A stretch of 64,000 nucleotides of DNA from Myxococcus sp. CA023 (lineage in GTDB: Bacteria > Myxococcota > Myxococcia > Myxococcales > Myxococcaceae), in NCBI RefSeq assembly GCF_010998615.1, contig NZ_JAAEAH010000026.1, forward strand, positions 1 through 64,000, in the 5' to 3' direction. Positions 54,461-62,131 of this stretch are shown one piece after another. Both the position numbers and the translations under genes were made by a program. Under the pieces are notes generated by a model, which saw only the letters and a list, made by a program, of their open reading frames with translations, had not been told where the DNA came from and did no database searches. How positions within the stretch are numbered: the first letter of the stretch is position 1; every line of letters starts with the position of its first letter.

Positions 54461-55567
54461 ATGGAATTCCGCATCGCCGCCGACGAGCTGAAGAAGGCCC
54501 TCTACCGCGCCCAGGGCATCGTGGAGCGCAAGACGACGATGCCCATCCTGGCGAACGTGCTCGTCACCGCGAACAAGGGCGGCATCACCGTCACGGCGTT
54601 CGACCTGGACATCGGCGTCGTGTCCGAGCACCCGGCCGAGGTCATCAAGACGGGCGCCGTCACGCTGAGCGCCAAGTACGTCTTCGACATCGTCCAGAAC
54701 CTCCCGGACGCGCAGGTCACGCTGAAGAAGCTGGCCAACAACTACGTGGACATCTCCAGCGGCTCGGCCCACTTCAAGATTGTGGGCATGGCGGCCGAGG
54801 AGTACCCCAAGCTGCCGAAGGAAGAGAACGCGCCCCTGGTGCAGGTGGGGGGCAACACGCTGCTGGAGATGATCAAGAAGACGCAGTTCGCCATCTCCAG
54901 CGACGAGACGCGCTACATCCTCAACGGCGTCTTCTTCGAGCCCCAGTCCACCGGCAAGGTCCGCATGGTGGCCACCGACGGCCACCGGCTGGCGCTGGTG
55001 GAGCGCGAGCTGCCGGGCGACTTCAAGCTCAAGAGCGGCGTCATCATCCCCCGCAAGGGCTTGATGGAGCTCAAGCGCCTGCTGGACGAGGCGCCGGACG
55101 CGGAGTGCCACCTGGGCTTCGCGGAGAACTCGGCGCTGTTCAAGAAGCCGGGCCTCACCATGGTGATGCGCCTCATCGACGGCCAGTTCCCGGAGTACCA
55201 GCGCGTCATCCCCAAGGAAGGGGAGAAGGTCGTCCTGGTGCCCAAGGTGCGCCTGCTGGAGAGCCTCAAGCGCATCGCCCTGCTGTCGGCGGACAAGAGC
55301 AACGCGGTCCGCATCGGCCTGGAGGAGAACCAGCTCATCATCACCGCGAGCAACCCGGACCTGGGCGAGGCCAAGGACGTGCTGGAGCTGGCCTACCGCG
55401 GCAACGGCATCACCATCGGCTTCAACGCGCGCTACCTGATGGATGTGCTCGCCGTGACGGAGACGGACGAGGTCTCCTTCGAGCTGGGTGACGAGCACAG
55501 CCCGGGCGTGCTCCACGCCCCCGGCGACCGGAGCTTCACCGCCGTCGTCATGCCCATGCGCGTGTGA
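54461..55567 (+). CDS. dnaN: DNA polymerase III beta sliding clamp
   Basis: A 368-residue processivity clamp that dimerises around DNA and tethers the polymerase. The N-terminus MEFRIAADELKKALYRAQG, KTTMPILANVL, ATDGHRLALVE and the C-terminus ending FTAVVMPMRV are conserved family landmarks, and length is normal. An AAGGA Shine-Dalgarno sits about 10 nt upstream. Unusually, dnaA, recF and gyrB are not adjacent; the neighbours here are a lipoprotein and an unknown gene. Confidence 0.97.
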   Translation: MEFRIAADELKKALYRAQGIVERKTTMPILANVLVTANKGGITVTAFDLDIGVVSEHPAEVIKTGAVTLSAKYVFDIVQNLPDAQVTLKKLANNYVDISSGSAHFKIVGMAAEEYPKLPKEENAPLVQVGGNTLLEMIKKTQFAISSDETRYILNGVFFEPQSTGKVRMVATDGHRLALVERELPGDFKLKSGVIIPRKGLMELKRLLDEAPDAECHLGFAENSALFKKPGLTMVMRLIDGQFPEYQRVIPKEGEKVVLVPKVRLLESLKRIALLSADKSNAVRIGLEENQLIITASNPDLGEAKDVLELAYRGNGITIGFNARYLMDVLAVTETDEVSFELGDEHSPGVLHAPGDRSFTAVVMPMRV

Positions 55568-55571
55568 GCCG

Positions 55572-55599
55572 GGTGGGCCCCCTCGAGAGGGCCCGCACC
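55572..55599 (+). terminator. GC-rich hairpin after dnaN
   Basis: Within 5 nt of the dnaN stop, GGTGGGCCC pairs with GGGCCCGCACC with one bulge, around CCTCGAGA. No T-tract. Termination is inferred. Confidence 0.45.
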
Positions 55600-55667
55600 G
55601 TTCACTCGTGACGCGTCGGCCCCCTGGGGGGCCTGACACCCGGCCGGTGCCTTCCTATGGTGAGGGC

Positions 55668-56990
55668 ATGGCCACGCACCCGGACAACCTGCGCGCCCGG
55701 CTGGAGGACCGCGCGGATCTCCTGGAGGCCACGCGTCTTCGCTATCGCGCCCTGCGCGGCATGCTGGCGTCCTTCTTCTGGAAGCAGCGGGTGCGCTCGC
55801 AGTTCGAGCTGCTGTTGGAGGTGGCGCGCACGCAGCCGGAGGTGGATGCCACCCTGGCCGCGCTGAAGCGCCGCGCCGCCGCGGAAGGGTGGCCGGCGAA
55901 CGCCGCGCCCATGAAGCTGATGCGCGAGGTGGAGCGCCTGCGGGAAGACGTGCGGCGCGTGGCCTTCAAGCGGCTGCCCGCGGAGGGCCGGCCCGCGACG
56001 CTGGGCGAGGCGCTGCTGAAGTTGGAAGAGACGGTGCTGGAGGCGGGGCCGCTCCTGGGGCGGCACATCTGGGCACGGGCGGTGGAGCTGTTGCCGCGCA
56101 ACCTGCCGGAGCTGCGCGCCGCGTGCGCCGCCGCGGAGGTGTTCGAGCACGTCTTCAAGCGGCCCGCGCCGGAAGGGGTGCTGCCCTTCACGGTGGAGGA
56201 GGCGGAGGCGCTTCAGCGGGCCTTGTCGCTGGCGGAGACGGCGCTGGCGGCGCTGTGGCAGCGGCTGGAGCACTTCGATACGCGGGGGCAGGTGAAGGGC
56301 TTCCTGCAGGCCCGCGTCTCTCGCGCGCCGCAGCGGGTGCCTCGCAGCGGGCCGGAGCTGCTGTTGCACGCGGCCTTCTGGCGGGGCGTGGCCTGGGCGC
56401 GGCTGCGCGCCTTGTTGGAGGAACGGCTGGACCCGGTGGTGCCCGCGGACGCCGAGGTGCCGGCGCTGTTGGTGTGGCTGGCGGCGCGCGAGGGGCGTTT
56501 CGAGCGAGGCGCGGAGCCTCGGACGGGCGGGCCGGGGCTGTTCGCGCCCGAGGCGCCTGGCTCGCAGCCGCGGACGGGCGGGTCCGTAGGGCTGCGCGGC
56601 GTGGGCGTGGAGGTGGCTGGGGAGGTGCGGCTTCTGGCCTGCGAGGCTTTTGGCGAAGGGCGCGCCGGGCTCTTCGAGCTGGCCGCGCAGTTGGCGGCGC
56701 TGTCTCGCGAGGCTCCCGTGGGCACGTGGGATGAGGAGACCGCGTGGGCGCGGCTGTGGAACGCGGCGCAGCGGGCTCGAGGTGAGCAGGGCAAGGACGT
56801 GGAGCGGCTGCGGGACGCGCTGCGGCTGTTCATCCTCCTTCGCGGCCAGGGACAGACACCCGCGCGCCTGTTCTCTCCCGAGCGGGCGCGGGTTCCCACG
56901 GCGGAAATCGGGGCAGACGCGGGCTCGGCCGTGAAGGACCTTCCCGCGCTGGTGCATGCGGCCCGCGCGGCGGCGTGGCGCGGGCGCTAG
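55668..56990 (+). CDS. Helical protein of unknown function
   Basis: A 440-residue soluble protein, almost all helix, rich in Ala, Arg, Glu and Leu (e.g. LREDVRRVAFKRLPAEGR). A Gly/Pro-rich loop at about 285-315 separates two helical halves. No membrane segment or catalytic motif. The ATG at 55668 is preceded by GAGGG. Position 100 nt after dnaN is the only context. I recognise no family. Confidence 0.65.
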   Translation: MATHPDNLRARLEDRADLLEATRLRYRALRGMLASFFWKQRVRSQFELLLEVARTQPEVDATLAALKRRAAAEGWPANAAPMKLMREVERLREDVRRVAFKRLPAEGRPATLGEALLKLEETVLEAGPLLGRHIWARAVELLPRNLPELRAACAAAEVFEHVFKRPAPEGVLPFTVEEAEALQRALSLAETALAALWQRLEHFDTRGQVKGFLQARVSRAPQRVPRSGPELLLHAAFWRGVAWARLRALLEERLDPVVPADAEVPALLVWLAAREGRFERGAEPRTGGPGLFAPEAPGSQPRTGGSVGLRGVGVEVAGEVRLLACEAFGEGRAGLFELAAQLAALSREAPVGTWDEETAWARLWNAAQRARGEQGKDVERLRDALRLFILLRGQGQTPARLFSPERARVPTAEIGADAGSAVKDLPALVHAARAAAWRGR

Positions 56991-57041
56991 GCCTCGGCGT
57001 GGTGGAGGAGACGCTCGCCACCGGGTGTGGGTCCGAGACGC

Positions 57042-58316
57042 TCACACGGGCGACAGCGTGGCCTGTCCGCCCTGATGCTCGCTGACGGGCAGCAGCCGCG
57101 AGGCCAGGCCCGCGAGGAGCGCGTCCTCTGTCAGGGCCACGGCCACGTCCGGAACGCCCAGCTTCTTCGTGGCGGTGCGCCGCAGCGAATAGAAGGCCCA
57201 GCTCGATGCCAGCGCCGCCAGGGCGCCCAGGGCCGCCGCCGCGAGCCGCCCGCCGCGTTGGCGCTCCGTCGTCACCGAGGCCGCGGCCATGGCGCCCGAC
57301 AACATCCGGCCCGTCAACGGCACGGCGGTGACTCGCGGGGGCGTCATCGGCAGCTTGTCCGCGACAAGCTCACCCACGGCGAGCAGGCCCAGCACGCGCG
57401 GCGTCCACGGATGCGCCAGGATTCTGGCGAGCCGGTCCTCGCTGTCGGGCTGTGTCTTCGTCAGCCAGCGGCTCGCCAGCACCGGCGCGCTCATGCTCCG
57501 CATTCCCGCCAGCACGCCCAATCCCAGGGCCCTCAATCCGTGTCCTCGATTCATGGCCTCTATCTCCTCCTCCAACTGCGTTTCTCGCCGTCCTGGCGCC
57601 CGCTGCGCGAAGAACTGCACCGGGGCCGTTCCCAGCGCATGGCCGGAGTGCGCCAGCAGGCCGTGGCTCGCGTGCTGGCCGACGAGCTCCGGGTGCTTCA
57701 ACGCCAGCTCGCGCACCCGCACGTGTGTCAGCCGGTGCCACGCGCGCTGATAGCGCGGAGCCACCATCGCGAAGCCCAGCCGGCTCCACCAATTGGGAAA
57801 CTGGCCGGGACGCCAGGCCGCCTCGATGTGGAAGCGCACCTCGCCGCTCTCATGCTCCTTCTTGAGCAGGAACCACTCGCGCCCGGCCTCGATGTGCCCA
57901 TGGAGCGTCTCGAAGCTGAAGCCGAAGACGCTGCACACCTCGTCGTGCTCCTCGCGCGTGTCTCCCACTCGCACGCCGCACAGGTAGCGCAACTGCTGCC
58001 CCAGCGCGCGCAGCTCCAGCAGCACCGTGCGGCCCTGCATCGGCTCCTCGGCGGAGAAGTGCCAGGCGACGATGCGCGGGTCGGAGAAGTCGAAGGTCTC
58101 CAGCACCTGCTGGGCGCGCTCGAAGAGTCCGCCCGGGACTGGGCGCCCTGGCGACTCGCGGCCGAGCACGCTCTCCGAGCGGACCTGGCTCCACCCGCCC
58201 TGCAGCGTCATCTCCCCGGAAACCTCCGGGAAGTTGCGCGCCAGCGTGCGAGCCCGCGCCAGCCGGGGCACCATTTCCTCTTCCGTCCAGCCGGAGAACC
58301 AGCGCCACTCAATCAT
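57042..58316 (-). CDS. DUF1990-DUF4126 fusion membrane protein
   Basis: A 424-residue protein. The N-terminal about 205 residues match a DUF1990 pattern (GLFERAQQVL, YLCGVRVGDTREEHDEVCSVFG, FHIEAAWRPG). The C-terminal about 160 residues are hydrophobic: GLGVLAGMRSMSAPVLASRWL and the RVLGLLAVGELVADKLP and GRMLSGA motifs are DUF4126 landmarks. A soluble domain fused to a polytopic domain suggests a membrane complex of unknown role. The ATG overlaps the stop of the upstream DUF1990 gene (ATGA). Confidence 0.8.
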   Translation of the reverse strand: MIEWRWFSGWTEEEMVPRLARARTLARNFPEVSGEMTLQGGWSQVRSESVLGRESPGRPVPGGLFERAQQVLETFDFSDPRIVAWHFSAEEPMQGRTVLLELRALGQQLRYLCGVRVGDTREEHDEVCSVFGFSFETLHGHIEAGREWFLLKKEHESGEVRFHIEAAWRPGQFPNWWSRLGFAMVAPRYQRAWHRLTHVRVRELALKHPELVGQHASHGLLAHSGHALGTAPVQFFAQRAPGRRETQLEEEIEAMNRGHGLRALGLGVLAGMRSMSAPVLASRWLTKTQPDSEDRLARILAHPWTPRVLGLLAVGELVADKLPMTPPRVTAVPLTGRMLSGAMAAASVTTERQRGGRLAAAALGALAALASSWAFYSLRRTATKKLGVPDVAVALTEDALLAGLASRLLPVSEHQGGQATLSPV

Positions 58317-58945
58317 TGTCTTCCGTCTCCCCGCGCCAGGAAGGTGGGCCCGTGGGCGGTGTCGCCGCCGGGCGGTTCGTTCTCCAACTCGGTGGTGTCC
58401 GCGTGGATGACGCCATGCACCCCGTCACCGGCCGTCAGCGCGGCGCGCAGGACGAACTCGGTCCAGGTGTTGGTCTGCATGGCGTCTCCGGCGGTGACGA
58501 AGCCGAGGTAGTGGAACGTCGAGCCGGAGCGCGCCCGGCTGCGGATGTGGAAGATGACATCGCCGCGCGCGTTCCGGTAAGCGCCGAAGGTGATGCGGCC
58601 CGCCTCGGGGTGCCCGTGGAGCGTGCCGAGCGTGAAGCTCTGGGCGTCCTGGTGGATGACGCGCACGGCGAAGGTGCCCGCGCCCTGAATCTTCACCGTC
58701 AGCTCGTCGTCCAGCGCCAGCGGCTGGCCTTCGCGTTCCTTCTGTCCGCGCTCGAAGACGCAGAGTTCGGCCGGCACGAACTCGGCGAAGCGCACGGCCA
58801 CCCAGCGCATGAGCTCCTGGGGGGAGACCCGGCAGTTCTGGATGACCGCCCAGTAGTCACGCTGGAGCAGGGGGCCTGCTCCCTCTTCAGGGAGCTGAAG
58901 CTCGCCTGACTGGTTGGCGTCTGTATGCATGGACTCGCTCGCCAT
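58313..58945 (-). CDS. DUF1990-like protein
   Basis: About 210 residues (start at 58945; ATGs at 58963 and 58930 are alternatives). It shares the DUF1990-type segments of the next gene, including FTLGTLHGHPEAGRITFG and VIFHIRSRARSG, aligned with the HGHIEAG and FHIEAAWRPG region there. Tandem duplication is likely. No membrane helix. Function unknown; translational coupling suggests the two act together. Confidence 0.75.
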   Translation of the reverse strand: MASESMHTDANQSGELQLPEEGAGPLLQRDYWAVIQNCRVSPQELMRWVAVRFAEFVPAELCVFERGQKEREGQPLALDDELTVKIQGAGTFAVRVIHQDAQSFTLGTLHGHPEAGRITFGAYRNARGDVIFHIRSRARSGSTFHYLGFVTAGDAMQTNTWTEFVLRAALTAGDGVHGVIHADTTELENEPPGGDTAHGPTFLARGDGRQ

Positions 58946-59064
58946 CTCGCCCTTTGCCTCCATCGGTCACACCATGATGGGGACCTCTCCGCTGGGCTGC
59001 ATGGCGCGGCCCGGCGGAAGAGCGCTGCATGCGGCGGGCCTGCCTGCCCGCCCTGGGAGGGAGC

Positions 59065-59358
59065 ATGGAGACGGATATCAACCCGGCGAGCCGGGCGTCG
59101 GAGCATGAGTACATGGACGTGCCCCCGGTGGTGCGGGCGGAGCACGCCGAGGCGTCACTGACGCGTTTGATTGAACAGCAGACGGCGAAGGTGCCCTCGC
59201 ACGTGTTCCTGGTGGCGAGCCTCGCTGCGATGGGTGTTTCCTTCGTCTTGGAGGTGACGGGCCGCTCGCGCCCCAGCCGCTTCATTGGCCAGTGGGTGTC
59301 GCCCCTGCTGGTGATGGGCGTCTACAACAAGCTGGTGAAGATTTTCGGGCCGCGGTGA
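59065..59358 (+). CDS. Small membrane protein
   Basis: A 97-residue protein. The N-terminal about 40 residues are acidic. Two hydrophobic segments follow: VFLVASLAAMGVSFVLEV and FIGQWVSPLLVMGVYNKL. The GGGAGGGAGC just before the ATG at 59065 is a strong ribosome site. No family recognised. It is divergent from the DUF1990 operon. Confidence 0.65.
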   Translation: METDINPASRASEHEYMDVPPVVRAEHAEASLTRLIEQQTAKVPSHVFLVASLAAMGVSFVLEVTGRSRPSRFIGQWVSPLLVMGVYNKLVKIFGPR

Positions 59359-59502
59359 GACTGGGCGCCCATGCGGCCATCGCGTCGTGGTGAAGAACAA
59401 CGCGTCCCGTGCCTCGTATGAGGTGGAAGGGGCACGGAAGGTGAGAAGTCGAGGGCCTCGTGGCGTAACGTGTCGTTCCAAACAGGATAGGGTCCGCTTG
59501 CT

Positions 59503-60174
59503 ATGCGCACCCTTCCTGGCTTGGGTCTTTCACTGCTTGTTGCGTTTTGGTTGGGTTGCTCCACCACCGCAAAGACTCCCATTCAGCGAGGAGCGCACGC
59601 TGCAACGGAGGCGTGTTCCGCTTCGCATGAGGACCGTTGCGTCAGCCTCCTTTGCGAGGGGGACGCATGTGGCTTCTACCGCTGCGAGGACCTGCTCGGT
59701 GAAGTGGAGTTGGCGCGCTTTCCTCCCGCGCGTCCGCCTGTGGCCGCGGCAGCGCCGGGCAGCGGACCTCGGAGAAATTGGGGAGGTGGGCAGCAGCTTC
59801 CACGCGGGGCTGTCATGGTCTTCCCCAACTGGAATGGCGGTTCCTCGCGGGTCATTCCTCCGTCGCACCGTTTAACGCCCGGTCGCTGGGAAAAGCACCA
59901 CATCTTCCCGCAGGCAGAAGACCTGGCTCGATGGTTCGAAGGGCAGGGCGTGAAAATCCACAGCTACACCATGCCCATTCCTCGTGACGTGCACCGGCGG
60001 ATTCATGGGCCCCTTGGCAATGGTGGCGCGTGGAACAAAGCATGGCGTGAGTTCCGGGACCGGAACCGGAACGCGAGCGCAGAGGAGATTTTCAAGCACG
60101 CGGGGGAGTTGATCCATCGCTTCGAACTCATCGGTGGTCCGATTCAGCCCTATTATTCCCGCCCTGGCGCGTAG
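59503..60174 (+). CDS. sitA: SitA-family lipoprotein toxin (TIGR02269 type)
   Basis: A 223-residue lipoprotein (lipobox LGC, Cys19). The N-terminal part has the four-Cys block CVSLLCEGDACGFYRCED typical of the Myxococcus TIGR02269 lipoprotein family. The C-terminal part starts KHHIFPQAEDLARWF and includes IPRDVHRRIHG, GGAWNKAWREF, EIFKHAGELI and a PYY end: an HNH-like nuclease toxin pattern. In M. xanthus such SitA lipoproteins pass between kin by outer-membrane exchange and kill cells without the matching immunity protein. Base composition is less GC-rich than nearby genes, as for shuffled toxin loci. Confidence 0.85.
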   Translation: MRTLPGLGLSLLVAFWLGCSTTAKTPIQRGAHAATEACSASHEDRCVSLLCEGDACGFYRCEDLLGEVELARFPPARPPVAAAAPGSGPRRNWGGGQQLPRGAVMVFPNWNGGSSRVIPPSHRLTPGRWEKHHIFPQAEDLARWFEGQGVKIHSYTMPIPRDVHRRIHGPLGNGGAWNKAWREFRDRNRNASAEEIFKHAGELIHRFELIGGPIQPYYSRPGA

Positions 60175-60180
60175 GGACCC

Positions 60181-60903
60181 ATGACCCGATTCTTCTGGCT
60201 GCGTGACGACGAAGCGGCAACGGCCGCCTTCAGTGGAAGCTTCAACGCCGCGCACAAGTGGAGTCTGCCCGGCGTGAAGTGCTCCGCCTGTGGCACGACC
60301 TGGAGTTCCTGGGGGAACCACTATCCCCTCGTGGACCTGTCGCATCTGCCGGAGCGTGTCGCGTTCGAGAAGGTCCGGCCGGAGCAGTTCACGGAGTTCT
60401 CCCGTCTTCGGGAACTGGTGCGCCCCTTGGCTCCTCCGGATGCGGAACTGCCGCCTGGCGCGGCCTTCGGGCCTTTGGTTGGAACTGCGTCCGGCGAATT
60501 CGGTCCATTCACATGGCAGGGGACTTCGCTATTGCTCGTACGCCGCGATGCGATGGATCGCCTGCAAGCCGAAGGTGTACGCGGTCTGCTGGGCGGACAA
60601 ACGGAACTGCGATTCCGCAAGAAGGAGTCACCGGAGTTGCTGGACCTCCAACTGGAGCCACGCGGTCTGCTGCATCCGGATTGCATCCCATCCGACGCAT
60701 CGCCGCCGTGCCCAACCTGTGGGCGGCACGCCTTTGCTCGACCCAATGACCCCATCCTCGCCGCGGCTTCGCTCCCGGCGGATGTGGACGTGTTCCGGCT
60801 CGCGAACTTCGCGACGATGATCATCGGGACCGACCGGTTCGTGGATGCGGTGAGGCGCCTCGGGCTGGAGGGAATCGCCTGCCGGGAACTCCCTACCCGC
60901 TGA
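60181..60903 (+). CDS. sitI: SitI-type immunity protein (double-CXXCG family)
   Basis: A 240-residue protein 6 nt after the toxin gene. It has the double-CXXCG signature: CSACG (34-38) and CPTCG (177-181), probably a zinc site, with the SGSFNAAHKWSLPG N-terminus and a C-terminal FATMIIGTDRFVDAVRR segment. This family pairs with TIGR02269 lipoproteins as SitI immunity. It should protect only against the adjacent SitA. The last 11 nt overlap the end of the convergent AlkD-like gene. Confidence 0.85.
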   Translation: MTRFFWLRDDEAATAAFSGSFNAAHKWSLPGVKCSACGTTWSSWGNHYPLVDLSHLPERVAFEKVRPEQFTEFSRLRELVRPLAPPDAELPPGAAFGPLVGTASGEFGPFTWQGTSLLLVRRDAMDRLQAEGVRGLLGGQTELRFRKKESPELLDLQLEPRGLLHPDCIPSDASPPCPTCGRHAFARPNDPILAAASLPADVDVFRLANFATMIIGTDRFVDAVRRLGLEGIACRELPTR

Positions 60904-62002
60904 CCTCGACGACACCCAGCGGCAATCCCTGTCCATTCACCAGGGCCTCGAAGCGGTGCGGCCCGGCGTAGTGCTTGCGTGTGGTGAGCTGCGCGAAGGA
61001 GACGCGCTTGCTCACCGTCTCCGCTTGTCCCGGGCCAAGCAGCAGCTCGCGCACCTTGAACACCTTGGGCCGCGCCTCGCCGTTCGCCTTCTGGAAATGC
61101 ACCGCGAGGTCCACCACCAGCGTCTGCTGCTGCTTCGAGCGGTTGGTCACCTCGAAGTGGACCTCCACCGTGTCGCCCAGGGCCGCGCGGCGGGGCAGCT
61201 TCGTCACGCGGGCCTCGATGCCCGACGGCGGCCGCGCGCCCACCACCGCCAGCGCCGCGGGCTCTCCGCGCTTGATGGACGAGCGCAGCGCATGGCGCAC
61301 CAGCCACTCCCGCTCCGGCGTGGCGTTCTTCATCCACGCCGTCGCCACCTGCACCAGCAGGGCGGGGTGGTCCTTGCCGATGTCGTTCAGGTTGTTGGCC
61401 ACCGAGCGGCGCACGTACAGCGCCGGGTCGTCCTTCAGCCGCTCCAGCAGCGCGAGCACCGGTGTGGGGTCCTTCTGGAACTCGCGCAGCCGCGAGGCCC
61501 ACGGCAGGCGCGTGCGCGTGCCCTCTGACACGAGCCGCCGGACATGCTCGCTCGGGTCCTCTGTCCACTCGCGCAGGCGGGCCAGCGTCTTCGCGGTGTG
61601 CCGCTCCAGGTAGGGCCGGATGGAGTACTCCGCGGTGAATCGCTGGGTGAGCGCGTGCTGGGCGCGCATGGACGGCTCGAAGTGCTCCAGGCCGTGCTCG
61701 GCCACGAAAATCGTGTGCGGCAGATAGAAGAAGGTCGCCATGGCCCCTCCCTCCGTGGCCTCCGTCCGGGGGCCGAGCGAGCGCAGCAGCACCTCCACCG
61801 CCTCCGGGTAGTCTTGGGGCAGCGCACGGTGCAGCGCGCCAGCGATATGACGCGCCCGGTCCATCAACTCATGGCCATCCAGGCCTTTCGCGGCCTCTCG
61901 GATGAACGCAGCGCGAGGGAAGGTAGACGCCGCGGCGTGGAGTGACGCGCCGAGGCGTTCGACGAGCCGCGCGTCGAAGAATGTCTTGAGATGGTCCGCC
62001 AT
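60893..62002 (-). CDS. AlkD-like HEAT-repeat DNA alkylation repair protein
   Basis: A 369-residue protein with an AlkD-like helical repeat region (about 1-260) with HVRRLVSEGTRTRLPW and YVRRSVANNLNDIGKDHP, the latter a hallmark of AlkD-family DNA alkylation repair proteins. These bind alkylated bases without flipping. A C-terminal beta domain follows (about 270-369; VEVHFEVTNRSKQQQTLVVDL), which AlkD itself lacks. The ATG at 62002 fits the family N-terminus. Confidence 0.85.
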   Translation of the reverse strand: MADHLKTFFDARLVERLGASLHAAASTFPRAAFIREAAKGLDGHELMDRARHIAGALHRALPQDYPEAVEVLLRSLGPRTEATEGGAMATFFYLPHTIFVAEHGLEHFEPSMRAQHALTQRFTAEYSIRPYLERHTAKTLARLREWTEDPSEHVRRLVSEGTRTRLPWASRLREFQKDPTPVLALLERLKDDPALYVRRSVANNLNDIGKDHPALLVQVATAWMKNATPEREWLVRHALRSSIKRGEPAALAVVGARPPSGIEARVTKLPRRAALGDTVEVHFEVTNRSKQQQTLVVDLAVHFQKANGEARPKVFKVRELLLGPGQAETVSKRVSFAQLTTRKHYAGPHRFEALVNGQGLPLGVVEVSG

Positions 62003-62131
62003 GGTGCGCGCATCCTGGCATGGGCTCACCGGTGCACCAGCACCATGTGCGTGCCAGGGGGCCGCGGTGGGCAGGCGGCCGGACAACGGTGGACTGGGCA
62101 GCTCGGGGTGGCTCTGCTAGGCCCTGGGCCC

